A DNA stretch of 64,000 nucleotides. Origin: Roseovarius sp. MMSF_3281 (GTDB lineage: Bacteria; Pseudomonadota; Alphaproteobacteria; Rhodobacterales; Rhodobacteraceae). The notes beneath the pieces were generated by a model that searched no databases, was not told the origin of the DNA, and worked only from the letters and a program-made list of their open reading frames with translations. Shown here piece after piece: positions 1-8,265 of this stretch. Positions within the stretch are counted from its first letter, which is position 1; every line of letters starts with the position of its first letter. The DNA is taken from the NCBI RefSeq assembly GCF_030733685.1, contig NZ_JASHIM010000008.1, forward strand, positions 1-64,000, given 5' to 3'. Both the position numbers and the translations under genes were made by a program.

Positions 1-1002
1 CATGACCGCGACTTTATCGCGATTGCCGCGATGGGGTCCGAGGAAGGCAGTTACATCAATTACTTCCGGGTGAAGGATAAGAGTCGCGACACGTTACGGG
101 CGCCGGCGGAGCCGGGGATGTACGAGCTGCGCTATGTGCTTGAGGAAGGGCGCCGCACGATGGCGAGCCAGGCCATCGAGATTACCGAACCGGAGGTAAC
201 ACTGAGCGGGCCGGAAACGGCGCTGGCCGGTGAACTGGTTCCGGTGGAGTGGACTGGAACGGTGCATGACCGGGACTTCATCGCGATTGCCGCGATGGGG
301 TCCGAGGAAGGCAGTTACATCAATTACTTCCGGGTGAAGGACAAGAGTAGCGACAGGCTGCGTGCGCCGGCGGAGCCGGGGATGTACGAGCTGCGCTATG
401 TGCTTGAGGAAGGGCGCCGCACGATGGCAAGCCAGGCCATCGAGATCACTGAACCGGAGGTAACACTGAGCGGCCCGGACGAAATAAGGGCCGGCACGGA
501 GATCACCGTTGAGTGGACCGGTGCGGTTCACGGCCGGGATTACATCACCATTGTACCAACGGGTGCGGAGGAGGGTGCCTACAACGAGTATTTCCGCGTG
601 AAAGACAAGAGTCGCGACACCCTGCAGGCTCCCGATGAGCCGGGGCTCTACGAGCTGCGCTACGTGCTGGACGAAGGCCAGCGCACGATGGCACGTCATA
701 CGATCGAAGTGCTGGCCGCCGATGCCGCGCTGGAAAGCGGTGCCAGCCTGAGCGCCCCCGAGACCGCCGCGCCCGGTGCCGAAATCGAAGTCGGCTGGGA
801 GGTGGAGACCGAAAGCGGGGATCAGCGGATCACCCTGGCCCGGGGCAACCAGGCGATCTTCACCTGGCTGGAGGCGATCAAGATCTCGGGTGAGCCGCCG
901 GTCAGGATCACCCTGCCGGAGGAGCCGGGCATCTACGAACTGCGCTTTCTGGATGTGGCGAACCAGGCGGTTCTGTCGCGCAAGGTGATCAAGGTGGAAT
1001 GA
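1..1002 (+). CDS. C-terminal part of a tandem-repeat protein (5' end outside window)
   Basis: The frame is open from base 1, so only the last 333 residues are visible. They consist of an 88-residue (264-bp) module repeated about three times, then a diverged fourth copy. Each module has a WTG-x-VH(D/G)RD stretch, a YFRVKDKS stretch and a YELRYVL(E/D)EG stretch, suggesting beta-sandwich domains. Modules one and two are almost identical in DNA over roughly 200 bases, while the third has diverged. From memory, similar modules form the C-terminal tail of VWA-domain proteins in Rhodobacteraceae, but no VWA domain is visible here, so that identity is inference. No membrane segment is seen. It is read in the same direction as the secreted protein gene that follows about 125 bases later. 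Confidence 0.75.
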   Translation, partial: HDRDFIAIAAMGSEEGSYINYFRVKDKSRDTLRAPAEPGMYELRYVLEEGRRTMASQAIEITEPEVTLSGPETALAGELVPVEWTGTVHDRDFIAIAAMGSEEGSYINYFRVKDKSSDRLRAPAEPGMYELRYVLEEGRRTMASQAIEITEPEVTLSGPDEIRAGTEITVEWTGAVHGRDYITIVPTGAEEGAYNEYFRVKDKSRDTLQAPDEPGLYELRYVLDEGQRTMARHTIEVLAADAALESGASLSAPETAAPGAEIEVGWEVETESGDQRITLARGNQAIFTWLEAIKISGEPPVRITLPEEPGIYELRFLDVANQAVLSRKVIKVE

Positions 1003-1126
1003 CACCGGTGAACCGAAAACCGCGGCGTCGGGCACTGACCACGTGGCCCGACGCCGCCATCGGTTCGGGCGGTGCGGCTGCCCGCCGCCTGCCGTTTGGA
1101 TCCTATTGAACCAAGGAAATTTTTTC

Positions 1127-3169
1127 ATGAAACCTGTTGTTGCAGTGTTGATAGTCATGCTGTCTGCCGTTTCCGCGCGAGGCCAAGGCGCGCCGGCGGC
1201 GGTTGCAGATGCGCCGAACTATATCGATGAAACGGAGAATTTCCGCCTTTACTGTAACGCCAGGGATCATGATTGCGGTGCGGCGAGTGATCCCGCGGTG
1301 ACGCAACACTCACGTGATCTGCTCGACAACATGCAAGCGGCCTATGGGTGGCTCGGTGATCTCGGATTCAAGGTGGAAGAAAGCCACCTGGAGCGGGGAG
1401 ATTCAGACAACAAGTTCCTCTTGCGTCTCGACCCGCGAAGCGAGGCGGCCGGCGGCTGTGCGGCCGATGCCTGTACGGATGTGAGCGGCGCGGCGTCCAA
1501 GCTTCTGATCCCGAAGTCCAACATTGCGATGGCGGCGAACGATCCTTCCCTGCTGGCGCATGAATTCGTACATACTCTTCAAAAGGCCACCCATGTGCGC
1601 GACTCCCAGCGTTACTGGATGGACGAGGCGACCGCGACGGCGATCGGTACGTCTTTCGGCACGAAATACGGGCGCGACATCGGTGTTTATGAACCCCAAT
1701 ACTTCATGTCTTTCGACCAGCCGTTTTACGATGTGGTCAGCGAGGGGTATGGCAACTGGGCCTACCTGCTTGGCGTTGGGCAGAACCTCGGCAGCCGAGA
1801 CATGGTTGCCTACCTGTCGGAACCGGCCTTCCTCAATATCGAAGAAGATTTCCACGGAAAACAAGCGTCGGCCATCATGGAATTGCTCTATGACAGTGAC
1901 CTCGTGGGGGGCCAGACGTTCGACCGGGCGTTTCCGAAGTTCGCCGCGACGATGAACAATATGGAACCCTCGAATGACCCCAATGAGAGTGCCTACCACT
2001 ACTACACCGACATCGAGGAGTATACCGTCGACATTCCCGCCACCGACGCCCCTCATGAGCAAAGGTTCGACGGCTCCGCGATGACCTATGCCGTGGCGCC
2101 GATGCACTTGAAGCTGGATGTCACGGCGGAACCGGACGCCGAGCCCCGCGATACGTTGATGATGGTCGATCTGGAGGTTGTTAACGGAAGTCCGCTCGAT
2201 GACCTCACCCTGATAAACGAGCACAAGCAGGCGGACGAACCGCTACAGGAAACCCTCATGCTCGACGGTTCCGAACCGCCCGATGAGTTGGGGTTCGTGC
2301 GGGTGGTCAATGTGCCTTCAACCGCACAGGGAGAGGCGACACGGAACGCGTTCGAGATTGAGGTCCGTGCTCGGCCGATCAGCCTCGACCCGCCTGACTG
2401 CTTGCGCGCGGGCGAGCCGGCGGTTTTCGCGGCGCGCGGCTTTGACCCGGCGGAAGCAGGGAACTGGCGGCTCGACGCAGACAACGGCACCACGAAGGGG
2501 CTGAGCGTCACGCCCGCCCGCGCCGGAGAGGTGACCGTCACGCTTGAAATCGACAGTCCGGTCACGCGCGGCGCAACCGGTATCGACCCGGTATCGCCCA
2601 AGACAACCAGGGTCGAGCTTGGGCAGTTCAATGTCGCCGAAGACGATTGCATGGTCCGCCTGACATTGGGCCCGGCCCAGGCCACCTACACCTCTGACGG
2701 ATCTTATACGGAGTACAGCACGCCCGGCGGGAGAGCCCTTTATTTCAAAGAGAACGATGTCGCAATTTACAAACAGTCGGGCTGGATGCCCATCCCGGCG
2801 CAGGCCAAGAAGATGATGATCGGCAGTATATCAGGGAGTCCGCTGATGGGCGGGATTATCGAGGGGCCGTTGTCGGAGAACGCGGATGCCAAGGCAATCT
2901 TGCCGGCCATGCCGAAGGAATTCTCAATGCGCTTTTCGTGGAAGAACATTCGCAAGGCGACCCGGCTGTCAGGCAAGACCCCGCGCCGAAGCGCGGCGCC
3001 GTGTCCCGGTGGTGGCGAGGGATGCACGGAGACGGTTTTTCAAATGGGGTCCTACGCCATACCTATCGTTTATGACGCGCAGGACCGGCCCCTTCGCATG
3101 ACCGTCAAGAACCAGCTTGTCGAATTCGCATATGGCACATGGCCGATCCGCCGTCCGCCCGGGTGGTGA
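1127..3169 (+). CDS. secreted HExxH zinc-peptidase-like protein, family not recognised
   Basis: A 680-residue protein starting at ATG 1127, preceded by AAGGAAA at a good distance; the longer upstream reading has no ribosome site. Residues 1-20 form a typical signal peptide ending near ARGQ. A zinc-peptidase motif HEFVH lies at residues 145-149, and a DEATA segment puts Glu167 where gluzincins carry the third zinc ligand, so the N-terminal third is likely a metallopeptidase domain. The rest shows no motif I recognise, apart from a possible Ig-like stretch near residues 420-510 and paired cysteines towards the end. Secretion follows from the signal peptide. Substrate and role are unknown, and the zinc assignment rests on the motif alone. 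It could be an inactive relative. Confidence 0.7.
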   Translation: MKPVVAVLIVMLSAVSARGQGAPAAVADAPNYIDETENFRLYCNARDHDCGAASDPAVTQHSRDLLDNMQAAYGWLGDLGFKVEESHLERGDSDNKFLLRLDPRSEAAGGCAADACTDVSGAASKLLIPKSNIAMAANDPSLLAHEFVHTLQKATHVRDSQRYWMDEATATAIGTSFGTKYGRDIGVYEPQYFMSFDQPFYDVVSEGYGNWAYLLGVGQNLGSRDMVAYLSEPAFLNIEEDFHGKQASAIMELLYDSDLVGGQTFDRAFPKFAATMNNMEPSNDPNESAYHYYTDIEEYTVDIPATDAPHEQRFDGSAMTYAVAPMHLKLDVTAEPDAEPRDTLMMVDLEVVNGSPLDDLTLINEHKQADEPLQETLMLDGSEPPDELGFVRVVNVPSTAQGEATRNAFEIEVRARPISLDPPDCLRAGEPAVFAARGFDPAEAGNWRLDADNGTTKGLSVTPARAGEVTVTLEIDSPVTRGATGIDPVSPKTTRVELGQFNVAEDDCMVRLTLGPAQATYTSDGSYTEYSTPGGRALYFKENDVAIYKQSGWMPIPAQAKKMMIGSISGSPLMGGIIEGPLSENADAKAILPAMPKEFSMRFSWKNIRKATRLSGKTPRRSAAPCPGGGEGCTETVFQMGSYAIPIVYDAQDRPLRMTVKNQLVEFAYGTWPIRRPPGW

Positions 3170-3639
3170 TCGCGCGGACAAGTCGCATTCGCCTGACCTT
3201 CGCAATCGCAAACGCCGTCATCCGGGATCAAAAAACCTACCGAACAACCCGCTGAAACAACACAGTTGCCCGGTCTTGGGGGGATTGCGGGTAAACTCCT
3301 ATTCGGGGTTACGGCAATCACCGGTCGACCGGGTTCGCGAAGGCAGTCAGATGACCGCTTCGAGTCCGTGGCTACCATCATAAGGCGCAGTCCGGGCATC
3401 GGCCGACCTGGAGGGCGTTTGCAGGGATCGTGTGGGGCCTGACACCTCCAAGCCACTCGACGTTTATTCTTTGGCAGATGGTTGAAGATCGCCCTCCGGG
3501 GGGAGGTCGGGCGATGCCCGGACTGCGCCGGGCGGTTGCGCTGAACGGCAATCCTTTCGCGATCCTCGGGCGGCAGCTTCGTCGTCGCAGCGGACCTGCA
3601 AGTCACCTTGCGTCACGCCCAAAGGTGATAATCCTGTTA
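3170..3639. other. intergenic stretch without a supported gene
   Basis: About 470 bases between the HExxH gene and a disrupted membrane-protein gene. Open frames here have no ribosome site, hydrophobic pattern or family motif. The only clear structure is the inverted repeat at 3384-3529, listed separately. Confidence 0.6.
3384..3529. repeat. inverted repeat bounding a 146-bp segment
   Basis: The 18 bases at 3384-3401 (GGCGCAGTCCGGGCATCG) reappear as an exact reverse complement at 3512-3529. The match continues inward imperfectly (GCCGACCT, a short gap, then GGAGGGCG), giving arms of roughly 34-40 bases around a loop of about 70 bases. This is long for a terminator and would suit a small non-autonomous element or a structured RNA. 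No second copy was noticed in the window. Confidence 0.6.
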
Positions 3640-4093
3640 GCTTTCAGGTTGCGTCATGGTGGTGGGCGCAACCGTTTTACGTCAAACGGGCGACGCCACC
3701 ATGTTCGTTCTGGGGGATATTTGCATTTTTCGCCGCCATTGCGACCATTTTCTGGTTGTTTTCCAACCTCGCCGTCTTTGCCCTGCCATTCCTTGCCGGA
3801 TTCCATACAGGCATCTGGGTCTATGGCACCGGCGCAGGCTGGCTCGGTGCGATCCTTGTAGGTGGTTTTGCAGCCGGGCTCACGCTTCTTGCCATCTGCC
3901 AGGCACTGATCATGCACGTGCGCCCGGTTTGGGCTCGCCTTGTCTTTGCGCTGATCTTCGTGGTGCCCGCCATCTTGGCCGGGTTCCATGCGACCCTCGG
4001 GATCACCAAGGCCATAATGCCTTCGGAAACCCAGCGCCTTGCTCTACTTTGCAGTAGCCGAAGCTCTTGCCTCAACCATATTAGTCATCCTTA
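3640..4093 (+). pseudogene. disrupted small membrane protein gene
   Basis: From about 3651 one frame reads as a membrane protein with three or four hydrophobic segments, including AIATIFWLFSNLAVFALPF and GWLGAILVGGFAAGLTLL. There is no ATG, GTG or TTG upstream of codon 3756, well inside the first hydrophobic segment. Near 4035-4040 the hydrophobic character jumps to the next frame (LLYFAVAEALASTILVILK). A lost start plus a C-terminal frameshift indicates a dead gene. The pattern resembles a family of small alphaproteobacterial transmembrane proteins often found near plasmid or conjugation genes, but this is recalled, not tested. Its end touches the 3' end of the opposing Lrp-type gene. Confidence 0.5.
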
Positions 4094-4552
4094 AAGCGGC
4101 AGTTGCGTCGTGTACTTCAGCTCATCCAGCAGTACGGAGCTCTGGATTTCGTGAACTCCGGGGAGCAGGACGATCTGGTCGCGCAGAAGGGCGTGGAAAT
4201 GATCCATGTCGCGCACCACCACGCGGACGTTGAAATCGTAATCGCCAAGCATGAGTTGAACGACCTGAACCTCGGGAATGCGCAACACGGCCTGCTGGAA
4301 CTTTTCAAACGACTTGCGACCGTGCGACGTTAGCTTGATCCGCACCAGGATGATCGCGTTGAAACCGAGCTTTTTCCGGTCGAGGATGACTGTCTTGCCA
4401 AGAATGACCCCGTTTTCCGTAAGCCGGGAAACCCGTCGCGAACACGGCGATTGCGAAAGGCCGATCCGGTCGGCGATATCCGTGACAGAAAGCGCTCCGT
4501 CCGCCTGCATGACGCGCAGGATACGGCGGTCAACATCGTCAATCTCGTGCAT
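4091..4552 (-). CDS. Lrp/AsnC family transcriptional regulator
   Basis: A 153-residue protein of normal Lrp/AsnC length. Residues 5-60 form the winged helix-turn-helix (DDVDRRILRVMQ, then LSVTDIADRIGLS and CSRRVSRL). Residues 70-150 form the ligand-sensing RAM/AsnC domain, with VQLMLGDYDFNVRVVV and LPGVHEIQSS. Such proteins bind an amino acid and switch nearby metabolic or export genes. It is divergent from the EamA-type exporter at 4750, separated by an AT-rich interval, so control of that exporter is the simplest inference. The start at 4552 matches the family's usual N-terminus. Confidence 0.92.
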   Translation of the reverse strand: MHEIDDVDRRILRVMQADGALSVTDIADRIGLSQSPCSRRVSRLTENGVILGKTVILDRKKLGFNAIILVRIKLTSHGRKSFEKFQQAVLRIPEVQVVQLMLGDYDFNVRVVVRDMDHFHALLRDQIVLLPGVHEIQSSVLLDELKYTTQLPL

Positions 4553-4749
4553 AAGGCATTCCTTTTTTTGTCAAACAATGGCTGTTTCATGCTGCTTTAC
4601 GCGCTTTCTTTAGCAAAAAAGCAAAAAGAATTCCCGATTTATTGCATAAAATATCCATCAGAGTGCTCCAGGGTGACGCAGATAGCTGGCTGAAAGCCTG
4701 CGATGGGACGGCGTTTTCGCAGGGGCAGGCACTTCTGGGGAGGATGACA
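4553..4749. promoter_or_regulatory. AT-rich divergent promoter region
   Basis: The interval between the Lrp-type regulator and the exporter is much richer in A and T than its surroundings, with runs such as TTTTTTTG, GCAAAAAAGCAAAAAG and TTTATTGCATAAAATAT around 4560-4655. Lrp-family proteins favour such bendable DNA. No specific operator or promoter hexamer is assigned. Confidence 0.4.
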
Positions 4750-5634
4750 ATGAGTAATACGATGTTCAGCGCGCAGGGGGGCTACACGCAAGGCATCCTG
4801 CTGATGTGCGTGGGGGTGGCCTGTCTGAGCGCCAATGACGCGATTGCGAAGACGTTGACCTCCGGCTATTCGCCACTGCAGATTCTCTTCCTGCGCAACG
4901 TGATCGCCCTGCCGATCACAATAGTCATAGCGCTATTCATGGGCGGCCCGTCGGCTCTGCGCTCGTACCGGCCCGTTGCGCATCTGCTGCGCGGTGCGCT
5001 TTGGGTCGGTGCCACTATGATGTTCTTCACCAGCTTCATCTATCTTGCGCTGGCCGAGGCCACTGCGTTGATCTTCGTTGCGCCGTTTTTCATTACCTTG
5101 ATTTCGGCCCTCTTCCTGGGGGAGGAGGTTGGTTGGCGACGCTGGCTGGCCGTTCTGGCGGGGTTCCTTGGGGTTCTCGTGATCATCCGCCCCGGCGGGG
5201 CGACGTTTCAGCTCATCTCGCTGCTGCCCGTCGCGACGGCGCTGGTCTATGCCTTGTTGATGCTGAGTGCCCGCTGGGTGGACCCGCGCGAAAGCGTGTG
5301 GACCCTGCTTGTCTATCTGACCGGGGCGGGGGCGTTGCTAAGTGCGCTGATCGTGCCGTTCGTCTGGGCTCCCGTCAGATTGGGCGACCTGTGGCTGTTC
5401 GCCGGAATTGCCTTGTTCGGCACCGCCGGGATGACAATGATGACACAGGCCTTCCGCCTCGCCCCAGCGGTCGTGGTCGCACCGCTGGATTACACCGCCC
5501 TTCTCTGGGCCACGCTTTTCGGCTGGCTCATCTGGCGCGAGAGCCCGGACGCGATGACATTTCTCGGCGCGGCGGTCATCATCGCAAGCGGCGTCTTCAC
5601 CATCCTGCGTGAACAGAGAGAAGCCGGTTCATAA
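4750..5634 (+). CDS. EamA/DMT family transporter
   Basis: A 294-residue inner-membrane protein with about ten hydrophobic segments in two EamA halves, typical of drug/metabolite transporters. The N-terminal SANDAIAKTL motif and the repeat-two GTAGMTMMTQAFRLAPA region fit the family. Start chosen at ATG 4750 because GGGGAGG lies six bases ahead; a second ATG at 4744 overlaps that ribosome site. It diverges from the Lrp/AsnC regulator, suggesting an amino-acid or metabolite exporter under its control. The substrate cannot be read from the sequence. Confidence 0.9.
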   Translation: MSNTMFSAQGGYTQGILLMCVGVACLSANDAIAKTLTSGYSPLQILFLRNVIALPITIVIALFMGGPSALRSYRPVAHLLRGALWVGATMMFFTSFIYLALAEATALIFVAPFFITLISALFLGEEVGWRRWLAVLAGFLGVLVIIRPGGATFQLISLLPVATALVYALLMLSARWVDPRESVWTLLVYLTGAGALLSALIVPFVWAPVRLGDLWLFAGIALFGTAGMTMMTQAFRLAPAVVVAPLDYTALLWATLFGWLIWRESPDAMTFLGAAVIIASGVFTILREQREAGS

Positions 5635-5667
5635 AGTGCCAAGGTAAAGGAAAAACGGAGCGCGCGC

Positions 5668-6282
5668 ATGGTCTCATCTTTTGATACCTCGGAAGCGATA
5701 GAGATCCAGCCCGCAACCTGGGCTGATTTCGAAGCCCTCATGGGCGAGAAAGGCGGCTGCGGCGGCTGCTGGTGCATGCTGTGGCGGCGCACAGCCAAGG
5801 AGATGGAGGCCGGGAAAGGCGAAGGAAACCGACAGGCGATGAAGGCACTGTTCGATCAGGGCGAGGCCCCCGGCCTTGTTGCGAAGGCGGGTGCGGACGC
5901 CATTGGCTGGATCCAGATCGATCGCAGGGCCGCGTTTCTGCGTCTCGCCTCGTCGCGTGTGCTCAAGCCGGTGGATGAATTGGATGTCTGGTCGGTTTCC
6001 TGTTTTTTCATCGACAAACGGTTCAGGCGCACGGGCCTCTCGCTCAAACTTTTGAACGCGGCCGTGGATTGGGCGCACAGCCGCGGCGCAACCATTGTCG
6101 AGGGTTACCCAATCGACACGCCGCGCCAGAAATATCCATCGGTCTATGCCTGGACCGGGTTCGTGGGAACGTTCCGGCAGGCAGGGTTTGCCGAGGTCGC
6201 CCGGCGATCCGACACGCGCCCCATCATGCGAAAGGCACTTGGCGATGACCGGGAGGATTGGAACGCTAACGGGCAGATGTGA
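5668..6282 (+). CDS. GNAT family N-acetyltransferase
   Basis: A 204-residue protein. The N-terminal GGCGGCWCMLWRR motif is characteristic of a GNAT subgroup, and the acetyl-CoA-binding region lies near residues 110-140 (VSCFFIDKRFRRTGLSLKL, a variant of the R/Q-x-x-G-x-G/A loop). The tail YAWTGFVGTFRQAGF is usual for this subgroup. Start at ATG 5668 with ACGGAG upstream. It lies 33 bases after the DMT gene and may be cotranscribed. The acceptor substrate is unknown. Its 3' end overlaps the GFA-domain stub in another frame. Confidence 0.85.
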   Translation: MVSSFDTSEAIEIQPATWADFEALMGEKGGCGGCWCMLWRRTAKEMEAGKGEGNRQAMKALFDQGEAPGLVAKAGADAIGWIQIDRRAAFLRLASSRVLKPVDELDVWSVSCFFIDKRFRRTGLSLKLLNAAVDWAHSRGATIVEGYPIDTPRQKYPSVYAWTGFVGTFRQAGFAEVARRSDTRPIMRKALGDDREDWNANGQM

Positions 6283-6373
6283 ATGCCGCGCGGTGGCCTT
6301 CGAGGTGAAACAGGTTCGAGAGACCGTCACCGTCTGCCATTGCAGTCAATGCCGAGGTTCGGCAGGCCCTTGA
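6257..6373 (+). pseudogene. stub of a GFA-domain (glutathione-dependent formaldehyde-activating) gene
   Basis: In a frame overlapping the end of the GNAT gene, about 35 codons read LTGRCECRAVAFEV followed by VTVCHCSQCRGSAG, then stop. This matches the start of GFA-domain proteins, where two CxC/CxxC clusters bind zinc (typically GxCxCGAV and CHCxxCR). Full members are about 120-150 residues, so most of the gene is missing. There is no start codon with a ribosome site of its own. It reads as leftover from a deletion or recombination after 6373. Confidence 0.55.
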
Positions 6374-6507
6374 AGCGCGCGCTGATCACCTGACCACGGA
6401 GGGCTTGCCAAGCGGCGGGGCGGCAGGCTGGCTTCCTATGCCCCCGTCCGAAAGGATCGCTGCCCCACAAGTGCAATGTGCATAAGGTTTCGTGGATGCA
6501 ACGGCTA

Positions 6508-7149
6508 TTATAGTCGTGAGGTAGCCAGCTTGTAACTGGCGAAGCAGAAAAACACTCCCAGTCCAGCTTCGATCCAACGGCGGGCGGCGTTGAAGGTTCT
6601 GACAACTGGCTGCGTCGAGAATGCGAGGGCATAGGCGAGATGCCCAGTTAAAGAGATGAAGAATGTCCCGGCGACGATCACCCCACCGATCCACCACGGA
6701 GCGTTGGCGTCAAGGCCGAGTGATATTGTTGCAGTCCATGTGAGCGCTGCTTTCGGGTTCGTCATCTGGATCAACAATCCGCGGCGCACATAGTCAAAAT
6801 TGCTGTTTTCGCCAGCGAGGGATGTCGCAGTGATTTCACTCACTGATAGAGCGGAACGGAATGACTTAAATGCAAGCCAAAGAAGATAGCCCGCCCCGAT
6901 GAACTTGATCAACGTCATAAGGGATGCGTAGGCAATGAGAACTGTCGTCAGTCCCGCCCACGCCAGAACACCCCACAGAAATGAACCGGATGCGATGCCA
7001 ATGGCAAGTGAACGGCCCTGATCACGCCCGACAGTCATGGACGTGCCGATGATCGAGAGAATATTTGGTCCTGGACTGAGCATTCCCATGACGAACACAC
7101 CGTAAGCCAGCAAGATACCGGGCCAGAATACTGTCAAACCATCAATCAC
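6508..7149 (-). CDS. LysE/RhtB family exporter
   Basis: A 213-residue membrane protein with six predicted segments. It has the family signature near the N-terminus (MGMLSPGPNILSIIGTSM) and the mid-protein NPKAALTW motif. These proteins export amino acids such as lysine, threonine or homoserine. The start is taken as GTG 7149 because GGAGAG lies upstream; a longer GTG start at 7191 would add a poorly hydrophobic extension. It stands alone, followed at lower coordinates by noncoding sequence and the GFA stub. Substrate unknown. Confidence 0.88.
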   Translation of the reverse strand: MIDGLTVFWPGILLAYGVFVMGMLSPGPNILSIIGTSMTVGRDQGRSLAIGIASGSFLWGVLAWAGLTTVLIAYASLMTLIKFIGAGYLLWLAFKSFRSALSVSEITATSLAGENSNFDYVRRGLLIQMTNPKAALTWTATISLGLDANAPWWIGGVIVAGTFFISLTGHLAYALAFSTQPVVRTFNAARRWIEAGLGVFFCFASYKLATSRL

Positions 7150-7302
7150 GGCTGCTCTCCAAAAGTGACTGGAACGTGGCGTTCCGCGCACGGTTTAACG
7201 TTAGAGTTAGGTCATGGTTTGCACAAGGGCCATGCAACGATGCCAGTCAAGGTTGGCGGTCGTGAAGCAGAGGGTGTCAGATTGCCGGGCCTTTTTCGGG
7301 TG

Positions 7303-8196
7303 TCAGGCCAGTTCCGCTTTCAGCCATGAGATCAGGCAATCCACGGCGGCGTAATTCGAGCGCCGGGTGCCCCTGAATACGGAAATCTCGTTTGGCCTGT
7401 CAATTTGCTGATCGCTGGCGGGGCGCAACCTGCCGTCCTCTATCATGTCTCCGACCGTTCTTTTCCATCCCAAGGCGACCCCCTGGCCAGTGACCGCCGC
7501 CTGCAGCACAAGGGGGTAACTGTCGAATGAAACCATCCGCAAGCGGGACGGACGGGGAAGGCCCGTGGCGGCGAACCATTCGGGCCAGTCAAACCAGTCC
7601 TGCGGCGTGACACGATGCGACAGGAGAGGGAGGTTGCCCAAAGTGTCCGGCGCGCCCGGAGCGGTGTAATCCGCAAGCAGGGAGGGCGCGCAGACCGGAA
7701 AGATACTGTCCGCCGCGGTAAACAGCAGCCGGGCCGAGCCCGAGGCGCGTCCGGTGGTCTGCAGGGCAATGTCGAAGGGTTCGGTGGCTTCCGTAAGCGG
7801 GGCAAGCGCACTGACCAGTTGAAGCTGCACCTCGGGATGGCTGGCATGGAAATCCGAAAGACGCGGCATCAGCCAGTAGAAGGCCTCGCAAAGTTGACAG
7901 CGCAGTACGACGGTACCGGGGTCGCGGCTGCCGCGAAGGGCGGCGACCTCGGCCCGGATCGCTGCCAGAGCGTCGCCAGCGACCTGTCCCAATCGGCGAC
8001 CTTCCTCGGTCAGGAATACAGCGCGGTTCCTGCGTTCAAACAGGTGCAGGCCCAGCTCTGCCTCGAGTTGGCCAATCTGGCGGCTGACGGCGGTTTGCGT
8101 CAACCCAAGCTCTTCGGCGGCGCGGGTGAAACTCTCAAGCCGGGCCGCAGCCTCGAACGGGCGCAGCCGCGCAAGTTGGATGTCGTCTGTTTGCAT
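7303..8196 (-). CDS. LysR family regulator, GcvA-like
   Basis: A 297-residue LysR-type regulator. The N-terminal helix-turn-helix covers residues 7-65 (LRPFEAAARLESFTRAAEEL, then TQTAVSRQIGQLE and LFERRNRAVFLTEEG). The rest is the substrate-binding domain in the GcvA/AmpR style. It diverges from the EamA transporter at 8266 across only 69 AT-rich bases, so it very likely controls the transporter pair 8266-9839. The co-inducer is unknown. Length and start are normal for the family. Confidence 0.93.
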   Translation of the reverse strand: MQTDDIQLARLRPFEAAARLESFTRAAEELGLTQTAVSRQIGQLEAELGLHLFERRNRAVFLTEEGRRLGQVAGDALAAIRAEVAALRGSRDPGTVVLRCQLCEAFYWLMPRLSDFHASHPEVQLQLVSALAPLTEATEPFDIALQTTGRASGSARLLFTAADSIFPVCAPSLLADYTAPGAPDTLGNLPLLSHRVTPQDWFDWPEWFAATGLPRPSRLRMVSFDSYPLVLQAAVTGQGVALGWKRTVGDMIEDGRLRPASDQQIDRPNEISVFRGTRRSNYAAVDCLISWLKAELA

Positions 8197-8265
8197 GACT
8201 AAGACTCATGTATTTTCTTCCTTTTATCATTTTAATTAAGGTCTTGTGAATGATTGCATTCATCT

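Noticed and set aside
94..1158. Long minus-strand reading frame across the repeat protein gene
   Set aside because: It is the antisense of the repeat modules, has no ribosome site, and its composition is arginine/proline/histidine-rich as expected for a GC-driven shadow frame.
3117..3383. Plus-strand frame after the HExxH gene
   Set aside because: No ribosome site, no hydrophobic or family pattern, and it overlaps the end of the real gene.
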